Part shown: in pieces, positions 1-5,148 of the stretch
Position numbering within the stretch: the first letter of the stretch is position 1
Layout of the letters: the number at the start of each line of letters is the position of its first letter
Source: Moraxella bovis
Lineage (GTDB): Bacteria; Pseudomonadota; Gammaproteobacteria; Pseudomonadales; Moraxellaceae
Length of the DNA stretch: 33,748 bases
NCBI RefSeq assembly: GCF_002014975.1
Contig: NZ_MUXV01000021.1
Span: forward strand, 1-33,748
Direction: 5' to 3'
Notes under the pieces: model-generated
Databases searched by the model: none
The model's input: only the letters and a program-made list of their open reading frames with translations
Told to the model about the DNA's origin: nothing
Program-made: the position numbers and the translations under genes

Positions 1-20
1 TGCGTTGCGTTGCGTTGCGT
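1..20. repeat. Pentanucleotide tandem repeat, left part (TGCGT x4)
   Basis: Four uninterrupted TGCGT units, continuing the GCGTT tract at the right end of the window. On the minus strand they follow ATG directly as ACGCA units. The tract lies in coding sequence and its unit is not a multiple of three, so gain or loss of a unit shifts the frame. The window ends inside the tract, which suggests the assembler could not resolve its length. Confidence 0.9.
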
Positions 21-53
21 CATGGTAGCGACTTTTTTGAGTATGTCAAGCAT
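1..53 (-). CDS. 5' end of trbM/kikA-like gene (continues at 33748)
   Basis: Assuming a circular molecule, this is the start of the gene whose main body lies at 33331-33748. On the minus strand, GGGAG (59-63) sits 5 nt before an ATG at 53-51. That ATG opens a frame reading MLDILKKVATM and then runs into the pentanucleotide repeat, which encodes TQRNA units. A second in-frame ATG at 23-21 directly abuts the repeat. No ATG or GTG lies between the repeat and the hydrophobic signal peptide of the downstream part, so the start must be on this side of the tract. Joining position 1 directly to 33748 keeps the frame open, but the true copy number at the junction is unknown. The ribosome site and frame are seen directly; circularity is inferred. 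Confidence 0.7.
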   Translation of the reverse strand, partial: MLDILKKVATMTQRNAT

Positions 54-143
54 TTTTACTCCCGTTGTGAAAAATACTAGATACGAATATCTAGTGATTA
101 GATTAACATAATTTACAAAAAATACAAGCATTTTTCACAAATT
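42..143 (-). promoter_or_regulatory. Upstream region of the VirB transfer operon
   Basis: Non-coding region between the ribbon-helix-helix gene and the first transfer gene, both read leftwards. It holds a perfect 8-bp inverted repeat (76-95) and two direct copies of AAAAATGCTTG on the minus strand (57-47 and 135-125). The copy at 57-44 extends to AAAAATGCTTGACA, and the same 14-mer occurs in oriT upstream of traK (7231-7218). No convincing -35/-10 pair was found; TTGTAT followed 16 nt later by TAATCT on the minus strand is a weak candidate. The role as transfer-operon promoter is inferred from position. Confidence 0.4.
76..95. promoter_or_regulatory. Perfect inverted repeat ACTAGATA-CGAA-TATCTAGT
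   Basis: Two 8-bp arms (76-83 and 88-95) flank a CGAA loop. Read leftwards, the second arm is followed by ATTTTT, so it could terminate the ribbon-helix-helix gene that ends at 144. It could equally be an operator for that protein, placed just upstream of the transfer operon. The symmetry is seen directly; the function is undecided. Confidence 0.5.
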
Positions 144-362
144 TTACAATTTTTTGTTATCGGAACTTTCTAGCGTATGACTGCTGTAAGTTTCTTCTAG
201 CTCTGTGATGTATTTTCTAAGACATTCACGAATGTAGAATGTTTTTGGTCTACCTGTTAAGCTAGACAAGCTGTCTAGTCTCTCATTGAGTTCTACTGCA
301 ATGTTTACTGAGATGTTTTTGTACTTAACTTTGGTTCTACCGCTCACTGTTACCAGCCCCAT
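144..362 (-). CDS. Ribbon-helix-helix DNA-binding protein (RelB/CopG-type, orphan)
   Basis: 72 residues. A short N-terminal strand (about residues 10-22, KVKYKNISVNIAV) is followed by ELNERLDSLSSLTGRPKTFYIRECLRKYI, the usual strand-helix-turn-helix pattern of RHH antitoxins and plasmid regulators (strand about 14-22, helices about 24-34 and 40-53). In toxin-antitoxin pairs a RelE-like toxin gene normally follows directly. Here the next minus-strand gene is the trbM-like transfer gene, so no toxin partner is present. It sits between the replication origin and the transfer operon, with a perfect palindrome just downstream, so a regulator of transfer is a plausible alternative to an orphan antitoxin. 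The RHH fold is fairly sure; the target is a guess. Confidence 0.7.
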   Translation of the reverse strand: MGLVTVSGRTKVKYKNISVNIAVELNERLDSLSSLTGRPKTFYIRECLRKYITELEETYSSHTLESSDNKKL

Positions 363-404
363 GTTTTATCTGTTTCTTAGATTTTACTAGATTTTAAGAT
401 TTTT

Positions 405-417
405 AAAAAGACAAAAG
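405..417 (+). repeat. Recurrent motif AAAAAGACAAAAG, copy 1
   Basis: An exact 13-mer found five times in the window, always on the + strand: 405, 3236, 4840, 26525 and 27578. Looser relatives occur at 14707 and 18554. Three exact copies (405, 3236, 4840) are non-coding, the one at 27578 is just before eexN, and the one at 26525 lies in the signal-peptide codons of virB9. On the minus strand it reads CTTTTGTCTTTTT, whose TTGTCT could act as a -35-like element about 40-60 nt upstream of several leftward genes. No function is known to me. Confidence 0.5.
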
Positions 418-460
418 AGAAAATTTTTCTCAAAAAAATAAAAAATCAATCAACAACAAG

Positions 461-478
461 GCGAAGCGGTAGCGAAGC
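461..478. repeat. Two GCGAAGC mini-hairpin motifs beside the origin
   Basis: GCGAAGC occurs at 461-467 and 472-478, separated by GGTA. The single-stranded heptamer d(GCGAAGC) is known to form an unusually stable mini-hairpin. The pair lies at the edge of an AT-rich stretch (about 479-559) and upstream of the iterons, where a strand-opening or priming structure would make sense. The role is inference. Confidence 0.45.
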
Positions 479-559
479 CCTTTTTATTATTTTTAATAAT
501 TTTCTTATTTTATAATTTAGGGAAAATTTTTTACTTATAAAACAATGAGTTAAATGGTA
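479..559. other. AT-rich stretch, candidate DNA-unwinding element
   Basis: Nearly pure A/T sequence between the GCGAAGC pair and the first iteron. Iteron plasmids usually place an AT-rich unwinding element next to the iterons, sometimes with DnaA boxes. I found no good match to the DnaA box TTATNCACA here; TTATAAAAC near 536 is poor. Confidence 0.45.
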
Positions 560-709
560 TTAGGTCTTGAAAAAGGTTGCTTAGGTCTTGAAAAAGGTTG
601 CTTAGGTCTTGAAAAAGGTTGCTTAGGTCTTGAAAAAGGTTGCTTAGGTCTTGAAAAAGGTTGCTTAGGTCTTGAAAAAGGTTGCTGCTTAGGTCTTGAA
701 AAAGGTTGC
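560..709. repeat. Seven 21-bp iterons, replication origin
   Basis: Seven identical direct repeats of 21 bp start at 560, 581, 602, 623, 644, 665 and 689. Each begins TTAGGTCTTG and ends AAAAAGGTTGC. The first six are perfectly contiguous, giving 21-bp phasing (two helical turns). The seventh is displaced by an extra TGC (686-688). They lie directly upstream of the Rep_3-type initiator gene, so they are the expected Rep binding sites and part of oriV, also setting copy number. An apparent leftward reading frame across them is only a translation of the repeats. Confidence 0.9.
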
Positions 710-718
710 TAAAAGCAA
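706..718. promoter_or_regulatory. Inverted repeat TTGCT-AAA-AGCAA, possible rep operator
   Basis: The end of the seventh iteron (TTGCT, 706-710) is mirrored by AGCAA (714-718), about 30 bp before the rep -10 box. Rep_3 family initiators commonly repress their own gene by binding, as dimers, an inverted repeat that shares bases with the iterons. The position and shared bases fit that role. Confidence 0.4.
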
Positions 719-744
719 GAAATGTTTTATTTTCTTTCTTTTTG

Positions 745-753
745 TGATATAAT
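745..753 (+). promoter_or_regulatory. rep promoter, extended -10 (TGATATAAT)
   Basis: A consensus -10 box TATAAT (748-753) is preceded by TG plus one base (745-747), the extended -10 pattern. The -35 position (about 725-730, TTTTAT) is weak, as is common with extended -10 promoters. Transcription would start near 760. The ribosome site TAAGG (781-785) precedes the rep ATG at 793. Confidence 0.55.
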
Positions 754-792
754 AACTCCAAAATCTTTGCTTTTAAATAATAAGGTATTGAT

Positions 793-2412
793 ATGAATAG
801 AAAATTTTCAGAATTGACACCGTCTGAACAAGTCCAATTTCAGGGATTGGTGGATTTTATGAAAGAAACTTGGAACGAAGACATACAAGTGAAATTAAAT
901 ATTGTTAAAAAATTTCGTTTGGACATCAGCGACCCAGTTGTTTATAATTTTCTGACTGATGTTTATGTGCCTACTTCACAAGCTCAGCCCTCCTTTACTG
1001 ACACAGTACCAAAACCAGCCACAACAGAATTGGTTGAGCCACCACAAACACCGTTTGTGGCTGATGAGCCGTTATTGCCAACAACCACCGTAGCCACAAA
1101 GCCAGTTGAAAAGACAAAAAAAAGAGAGATGACTTATGCCAATAGCGAAGATTTGATTATTATTCAAAATCGCCTATTGCACGCTATTAGTTATTTAACC
1201 TTAAATGAGCGTAGATTGATTTTGTTTTTGTCCCCTATCGTCAGAAAATCAAGAGAAGTAGACCCATATATTAACAGATTTGTGATAAGGTCGGTTGATT
1301 TTGCTGATGAATATAATTTAAAAAAAGATAAGGTGTATCAAGTATTGGAGAATACAGCAGATACGATACTTGAAAAGGCTTTTTGGTTTTGGAACTTTAA
1401 AGATAATAATCCGTTTGGTAAAAGAACGCATAAAACTGGATTATCTTGGGTAACAAGATGTGATTATATAAAAACAAAGGGGGAGATAGTTGTAGAATTA
1501 CACAATAGTGTAATTGAAATGCTAACAATTTTTGATGGAAATGGAGATAAGTGGACTAAATATCAAAAAGACTGGATAACCAAATTGGGTAGTTATGGTA
1601 TTGTTATGCTTGAAATAGTTTTAAGCTCAAAATATTTGTCATCTCCTGATGATAACAAGATTAAGGGTTATATTACTATTGAACATTTGCGTGAAAAGTT
1701 TGATTGTGTTGGAAGTTATGAAAAGTTTTCTAATTTTAGAATTTGGGTTATTGACAAGGCAATTCAAGAAATTCATAAAAATACACCAATTCAAATTAAG
1801 TATAACATACATAAAACTGGAAGAAGTGTAACTGCATTGTCTTTTTCCTACATTGATACTAGTGAACCAGTTAAAGAATTAAAAGACAAAACAAAAAATA
1901 GTGATGATAAGCCCAAAGAAAATAACCCATTCGCTAATTTTAAAATGACACCAAAGCAATTAGCAGTTTTTGGGGCAAAAATTGCTAAAAAAATAGACAA
2001 AGATATTGAAGTTGTTATTGATGAAATTAGTAATGTGCATTTGCAGGGGCAATATGTTGAATATTTGAAATTGTTGGATTTTGTGCCGTCTGATTGGTAT
2101 AGTGATGATGAAATCAAAGACCACCTTACACCCCAGCAAATTGATGAGCAGAAAAAACAAGCCAAACAAGCCAAAGCCAATCAAGAGAAACTAGACCAAG
2201 CACAGTTAGAGCAGGATTTTGAAAAACTACTTGCTAATGCAGAAGAATTTGTATTGGCAAACCAAAAAAGACTTGGTTTTGGTATTGAAAAAATGTATCT
2301 TGAACAGGGTAATTATCAAGCCATTGTTAGGATTTGGCAGTCATATCTTTTGGATAAAGACCACAGAAAACATTTTGCAATGGTTAATGAGATTTTGGAG
2401 TGTTACCTATGA
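793..2412 (+). CDS. rep: Rep_3-family plasmid replication initiator
   Basis: 539 residues. The region from about residue 112 (YANSEDLIIIQNRLLHAISY, then LTLNERRLILFLSP) is the recognisable N-terminal winged-helix part of the Rep_3/RepB initiator superfamily, with the second winged helix to about residue 350. It binds the iterons at 560-709 and starts replication. The protein is longer than usual for the family (often 250-400). There is an extra N-terminal region (1-60, with a proline/threonine-rich linker at 60-110) and a lysine/glutamine-rich, probably coiled C-terminal region (about 395-539). TAAGG at 781-785 sets the ATG at 793. The stop overlaps the next gene's ATG as ATGA. Confidence 0.9.
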   Translation: MNRKFSELTPSEQVQFQGLVDFMKETWNEDIQVKLNIVKKFRLDISDPVVYNFLTDVYVPTSQAQPSFTDTVPKPATTELVEPPQTPFVADEPLLPTTTVATKPVEKTKKREMTYANSEDLIIIQNRLLHAISYLTLNERRLILFLSPIVRKSREVDPYINRFVIRSVDFADEYNLKKDKVYQVLENTADTILEKAFWFWNFKDNNPFGKRTHKTGLSWVTRCDYIKTKGEIVVELHNSVIEMLTIFDGNGDKWTKYQKDWITKLGSYGIVMLEIVLSSKYLSSPDDNKIKGYITIEHLREKFDCVGSYEKFSNFRIWVIDKAIQEIHKNTPIQIKYNIHKTGRSVTALSFSYIDTSEPVKELKDKTKNSDDKPKENNPFANFKMTPKQLAVFGAKIAKKIDKDIEVVIDEISNVHLQGQYVEYLKLLDFVPSDWYSDDEIKDHLTPQQIDEQKKQAKQAKANQEKLDQAQLEQDFEKLLANAEEFVLANQKRLGFGIEKMYLEQGNYQAIVRIWQSYLLDKDHRKHFAMVNEILECYL

Positions 2413-3155
2413 AATATTATGAATTAATTCCAAGTATAGATTATCCAAAAGCCATTGTTATTGGTAGGTATTTAATGTTTAATGGTTGTATCGGTACATT
2501 AAAAAGTATTAAGCAAGAAATTTATATGGGACAGCCATATTCTCATCATTATTGGTGTGATGCCTTTTATTTGAAAGATAGGGAAACTGAATTTTTTGAT
2601 ATTGATTGGAAATTGGCAAGACATAATGTTAATTTATTTAAGAATGATTTAAAAGACAAGGATAAATGGAATGCTATTATTGATTACTTTGAATATAGTG
2701 GTGATTTTGACTTATCCATTATAGAATGTTTGGTTGCTCAAAAAATGTATATTAAAAAGTTTTCTGAAAGTAGACATAGTTTAATTCGTCAGTTGGTTGC
2801 TCATTATGGGTTTTCTTTGCATAAGTTGATGTATGATAAACATAGTGCTGTTCGTTGTGCGGTAGCAAATCGTGGCTATGGCTTGGATAAACTTGTTTTT
2901 GATGAAAATATGTATGTAAGAATTGAAGTAGCAAAACACAATTACGGTCTTGATATATTGATAAAAGATAAGTATACCGATGTGCGTTGCCAAGTTGCTA
3001 AACAAGGTTATGGCTTAGATATTTTGTTATACGATAAATCCCCCTATGTAAGAGCCGAAGTTGCAAGGCTTGGCTATGGTTTGGATTTACTTAAATATGA
3101 TAAAAGTAAGATTGTGCAAAAAGTGTTTAGTGAGAGTAACATTTCATCAAAATAA
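2409..3155 (+). CDS. Repeat protein with 22-residue YGLD-type (HEAT/LRV-like) repeats
   Basis: 248 residues from the ATG at 2409. A GTG nine bases upstream is in frame, but GGAG (2397-2400) is correctly spaced for 2409, and ATGA overlaps the rep stop, indicating translational coupling. Residues 1-120 are an unrecognised domain rich in tryptophan and aromatic residues. The C-terminal half holds about five tandem 22-residue repeats of the form YGLDxLxxDxxxxVRxxVAxxG, like the helical repeat proteins common in Moraxella, Haemophilus and Fusobacterium. Such helical solenoids bind proteins or nucleic acid, but no function is assigned. Being coupled to rep suggests a role in plasmid maintenance or copy control, though this is only positional inference. 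A terminator follows at 3205. Confidence 0.75.
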   Translation: MKYYELIPSIDYPKAIVIGRYLMFNGCIGTLKSIKQEIYMGQPYSHHYWCDAFYLKDRETEFFDIDWKLARHNVNLFKNDLKDKDKWNAIIDYFEYSGDFDLSIIECLVAQKMYIKKFSESRHSLIRQLVAHYGFSLHKLMYDKHSAVRCAVANRGYGLDKLVFDENMYVRIEVAKHNYGLDILIKDKYTDVRCQVAKQGYGLDILLYDKSPYVRAEVARLGYGLDLLKYDKSKIVQKVFSESNISSK

Positions 3156-3156
3156 T

Positions 3157-3253
3157 CAATATATTGTGTTAAAAAAGCACCTGCCGATAACTATATATTG
3201 ATTTAAACACCGCTTAAGCGGTGTTTATTTTTGCTAAAAAGACAAAAGAAAAA
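3157..3253 (+). repeat. 97-bp repeat element, copy A, ending in a terminator
   Basis: This stretch is nearly identical to 4761-4857 (about nine in ten bases by eye). It contains long-range inverted arms AATCAATATAT (from 3154) and ATATATTGATT (from 3194), then the shared CTGCCGA core, a terminator hairpin and the AAAAAGACAAAAG motif. The two copies face the same way and bracket a 1.6-kb block of small genes. Confidence 0.8.
3205..3231 (+). terminator. Rho-independent terminator after rep and the repeat-protein gene
   Basis: A perfect 22-bp palindrome (3205-3226, core CACCGCTTAAGCGGTG) is followed by ATTTTTG. It ends the transcript of rep and the YGLD-repeat gene. Flanking AAA/TTT pairs make it potentially bidirectional. 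Confidence 0.85.
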
Positions 3254-3302
3254 ATATTTTGTCAATAATTACATTTGTTGCTTAAAATATTTATATTGAA
3301 AT

Positions 3303-3333
3303 GCTTGACAATATAACCTAAGTTATATATAAT
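3303..3333 (+). promoter_or_regulatory. Promoter with central operator, copy 1
   Basis: TTGACA (3305-3310), 17 bp, then TATAAT (3328-3333): a near-perfect sigma-70 promoter. The spacer contains TATAAC-CTAA-GTTATA (3312-3327), a perfect 6-bp inverted repeat centred between the two boxes. A 23-base stretch (3303-3325) is repeated exactly at 4232-4254 in front of another gene, so both promoters should share a repressor. Confidence 0.85.
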
Positions 3334-3362
3334 GGTACTCATCAAAGGCATTGGGCTTTTGT

Positions 3363-3386
3363 ACAATCATTTACTTGATTGTGTGC
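3363..3386 (+). promoter_or_regulatory. Leader hairpin, copy 1
   Basis: ACAATCA-TTTACT-TGATTGT forms a 7-bp stem with a 6-base loop in the 5' leader of the gene at 3407. The 22 bases from CAATCA to GTGTG recur exactly at 4301-4322 in the leader of the gene at 4352. No U-tract follows, so it looks like an RNA stability or translation-control element rather than a terminator. Confidence 0.55.
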
Positions 3387-3406
3387 TTTTTGAAAGGTTG
3401 ATTGTT

Positions 3407-3730
3407 ATGTTTGATAACCAACTAGATAAGGATTTGAAAATGGCTCAAATCAAACACCTAGAACAAATGGTTGCCGAAAGTCAGGCGACTGTTGAAAAAA
3501 TGCGTGAAGATTTTCGCATTGCCGAAATAGACCGTCAGGCTCGCCAAGCCGAAGCCGAAGAAGAACGTCAAGCAAGGGCAATTGAGCGAGAAGCCTACAT
3601 TGAAAAAATGCGTTCAGAAATACGAAAGAATGAACGAGATAGTAAATATGCAATGTGGATACCGATTGTTGTAAGTTTAATCTCTTCAATGACTGCAATT
3701 TTTGTGGCAGTTGCTGTATCATCAAAGTAA
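3407..3730 (+). CDS. Small tail-anchored coiled-coil membrane protein
   Basis: 107 residues from the ATG at 3407, which follows GAAAGG (3392-3397). The frame is open further upstream, but that part lies inside the promoter and leader. Residues 5-80 are highly charged, rich in E, K, R and Q, with heptad-like spacing (VEKMREDF, EEERQARAIEREAYIEKM), so probably a coiled coil. Residues 83-104 (MWIPIVVSLISSMTAIFVAVAV) are a single C-terminal membrane helix. I recognise no family. Monocistronic: its own strong promoter upstream and a strong terminator at 3734. The topology would suit an inner-membrane effector or exclusion-type protein, but that is a guess. Confidence 0.65.
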   Translation: MFDNQLDKDLKMAQIKHLEQMVAESQATVEKMREDFRIAEIDRQARQAEAEEERQARAIEREAYIEKMRSEIRKNERDSKYAMWIPIVVSLISSMTAIFVAVAVSSK

Positions 3731-3733
3731 GTA

Positions 3734-3760
3734 AAAATCAGCCCAATTTGGGCTGATTTT
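3734..3760 (+). terminator. Rho-independent terminator
   Basis: AAAATCAGCCC (3734-3744) and GGGCTGATTTT (3750-3760) form an 11-bp perfect stem with a short AATTT loop. The stem ends in TTTT. It separates the coiled-coil gene from the next small operon and works in either direction. Confidence 0.9.
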
Positions 3761-3778
3761 CCTATAATGGAGTGGCTT

Positions 3779-4039
3779 ATGGCTCAAAAACGCTCAATAG
3801 GTTATCGTTTGTCAAAAAGATTAACCAGAGAAACCAAGTTAAAAATTGTTGATGAATGGACTTATGATAAACAAAAATCCATTCAGATAACCATTGATAA
3901 ATTAAAAAAATCCGTAGCGGAAAATGATAAAGATGCTTTTCAATCTGCTATTGATGATTTGATAGATTTTAAATTAAAATCATTGCCAGCAGTAAATAAT
4001 ATGGCAAAAAACTTAATTTATGGAGATTATGATGAGTGA
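3779..4039 (+). CDS. Small basic protein, unknown
   Basis: 86 residues from the ATG at 3779, chosen because TGGAG (3768-3772) is 6 nt upstream. An ATG at 3767 lies inside that ribosome site. The protein is lysine-rich at the N-terminus (MAQKRSIGYRLSKRLTRETK) and otherwise helical (IQITIDKLKKSVAENDKDAFQSAIDDLIDFKLKSL). It has no membrane segment or signal peptide and I recognise no family. It overlaps the next gene by 8 bp, so the two form a pair. A TATAAT (3763-3768) after the upstream terminator might be a -10 box giving an almost leaderless transcript. Confidence 0.55.
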   Translation: MAQKRSIGYRLSKRLTRETKLKIVDEWTYDKQKSIQITIDKLKKSVAENDKDAFQSAIDDLIDFKLKSLPAVNNMAKNLIYGDYDE

Positions 4040-4229
4040 AGCCCAAAAAGAAGCGGTTGCTAGATATTCTGCTAAAAGACAAACAAAAAAAGTTGCCCTT
4101 GATTTGTATTTGGACGACAAGCAAGAAAAGTGGATTTTTGACAACTTAGAACAGTTGAAAAAAGATAAGAAATTTAAGTCTGTTTTTGTAGAAGTTTTTT
4201 CTGAATATTTTACAAAAAATGGAAAATAA
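4032..4229 (+). CDS. Small protein, possible ribbon-helix-helix regulator
   Basis: 65 residues. ATGs at 4020, 4029 and 4032 are in frame; GGAG (4022-4025) is best spaced for 4032. A basic stretch RYSAKRQTKKVALDLYLDDKQEKW is followed by a predicted helix and KSVFVEVFSEYF. The short strand (VALDLYL) followed by two helices resembles ribbon-helix-helix proteins of small plasmids, but the match is weak. Together with the 86-residue protein just upstream it could be a regulator pair or a toxin-antitoxin pair. It is followed within about 5 bp by the second copy of the operator-containing promoter, so it is a candidate for the repressor acting there. Confidence 0.5.
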   Translation: MSEAQKEAVARYSAKRQTKKVALDLYLDDKQEKWIFDNLEQLKKDKKFKSVFVEVFSEYFTKNGK

Positions 4230-4231
4230 TC

Positions 4232-4262
4232 GCTTGACAATATAACCTAAGTTAGATATGAT
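4232..4262 (+). promoter_or_regulatory. Promoter with central operator, copy 2
   Basis: TTGACA (4234-4239), 17 bp, TATGAT (4257-4262). The spacer again holds TATAAC-CTAA-GTTAGA (4241-4256), one base off the perfect inverted repeat of copy 1. It drives the acidic 118-residue protein. Confidence 0.8.
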
Positions 4263-4300
4263 AAACACATCAAAAGCATTAAAGTTTTTGATGATTTCTT

Positions 4301-4322
4301 CAATCATTTACTTGATTGTGTG
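4301..4322 (+). promoter_or_regulatory. Leader hairpin, copy 2
   Basis: CAATCA-TTTACT-TGATTG, identical over 22 bases to 3364-3385. An additional complementarity earlier in the leader (ATCAAAA at 4269 with TTTTTGAT at 4285) may form a second hairpin. Confidence 0.5.
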
Positions 4323-4351
4323 TTTATTAACTCATTTACTTGGAGTTTGTT

Positions 4352-4708
4352 ATGTCTCATATCCTATCTTATAATCTTACTATTGGCGTGCCAAGTCATT
4401 TTTCTGACTTATTTGATTTGGCGGAAGATTTGGAGCGTGGCTGTCTTAATGATATTGATGAGAGAGTTTGGGAAATTGCTCGTGGTTATCAAGAAATGCC
4501 CCTATTTTGCAATATCTACATTGGCGAGATTTGCTTGGTGCTAGAAAGCGTTATTCAAAGCAAGTATGAGCATTTGGGATTGAATATTGATTGGTATATC
4601 AATTCTTTGGACAGTCATTTTTATATCAATGGTACAGAAATTCAAGATTGGGCGGATTTCTACGAATTGATTGATGAAATGGAACGAGAATATCAAGAAA
4701 TTGCATAA
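4352..4708 (+). CDS. Strongly acidic small protein, unknown (candidate DNA mimic)
   Basis: 118 residues from the ATG at 4352; GGAG (4342-4345) is 6 nt upstream, and an in-frame TTG at 4340 is rejected. About two dozen D/E residues against about five K/R, spread along the chain and densest at the end (EIQDWADFYELIDEMEREYQEIA). There is no signal peptide or membrane segment. I recognise no family and it is not an obvious ArdA. Small, very acidic proteins coded near oriT on conjugative plasmids are often anti-restriction or other anti-defence DNA mimics, and this gene lies in the predicted leading region. That function is an inference from charge and position only. Confidence 0.6.
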   Translation: MSHILSYNLTIGVPSHFSDLFDLAEDLERGCLNDIDERVWEIARGYQEMPLFCNIYIGEICLVLESVIQSKYEHLGLNIDWYINSLDSHFYINGTEIQDWADFYELIDEMEREYQEIA

Positions 4709-4715
4709 ATCGCAC

Positions 4716-4747
4716 AAATCAAGGTAATCAATGGGTTGCCTTGATTT
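4716..4747 (+). terminator. Rho-independent terminator
   Basis: AAATCAAGG (4716-4724) pairs with CCTTGATTT (from 4739), followed by a run of T. It closes the acidic-protein transcript 7 bp after its stop codon. Confidence 0.85.
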
Positions 4748-4760
4748 TTTTGTACTAATA

Positions 4761-4857
4761 CAATATATTTTGTTAAAACAATTCCTGCCGACAACTATAT
4801 ATTGATTTAAACACCGCTTAGGCGGTGTTTATTTTTGCTAAAAAGACAAAAGAAAAA
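4761..4857 (+). repeat. 97-bp repeat element, copy B, ending in a terminator
   Basis: Second copy of the element at 3157-3253: CAATATAT and ATATATTG arms, CTGCCGA core, terminator hairpin (4809-4830, ACACCGCTTAGGCGGTGT core, then ATTTTTG) and AAAAAGACAAAAG. A strong terminator already stands just upstream, so this copy is redundant as a terminator. That suggests it arrived by duplication or with the cassette. Confidence 0.8.
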
Positions 4858-4875
4858 TCAGGCTGGGCGTGGGTA

Positions 4876-5148
4876 TCAAATCATCGCCTGTTGCATTTGC
4901 ATTGCTTGGCGGAGCATTTCGTTGATATGGCGTTTGGTCTCTACATTTTGACGAGTAAGCCAGCTCAAAACATCATCATCTAGCAATGAGTTTGTGGGTT
5001 GGGTGTTTTGTGCGAGGGCTTTGGCTCGGTTTCTGTCAAAATTTTGTAGGGATTTTGGGTAAAGGTGTGGATTGCGACTTACTCGGATAGCTTGCATTTC
5101 TTGCTCGCTATATCGTTTGTCATCATAATCAAATTTGTCTGTACGCAT
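4876..5148 (-). CDS. brnA: BrnA antitoxin of a BrnT/BrnA system
   Basis: 90 residues. The C-terminal part LLDDDVLSWLTRQNVETKRHINEMLRQAM matches the ribbon-helix-helix region of BrnA antitoxins (LDxDVLxWFKxQGxGYQxRINxxLR pattern). BrnA neutralises the BrnT ribonuclease toxin and represses the operon. Toxin first, antitoxin second is the usual brnTA order. The genes overlap by 20 bp, and GGAAG lies 6 nt before this ATG. Residues 1-50 are more divergent. It is the last gene of the traK-traL-traM-brnT-brnA run, about 18 bp from the repeat-element terminator that closes the opposite strand. Confidence 0.8.
   Translation of the reverse strand: MRTDKFDYDDKRYSEQEMQAIRVSRNPHLYPKSLQNFDRNRAKALAQNTQPTNSLLDDDVLSWLTRQNVETKRHINEMLRQAMQMQQAMI

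Noticed and set aside
144..362. Complete toxin-antitoxin operon
   Set aside because: No toxin frame exists between this gene and the next gene on the same strand.
560..709. CRISPR array
   Set aside because: The repeats are contiguous without spacers and sit before a Rep gene, so they are iterons.
531..761. Leftward reading frame of 76 codons with repeated SNLFQDL
   Set aside because: It is only the translation of the iterons; it lies over the origin and rep promoter.
3332..3406. Longer start of the coiled-coil membrane protein at 3332
   Set aside because: It would begin within the -10 box; a ribosome site supports 3407.
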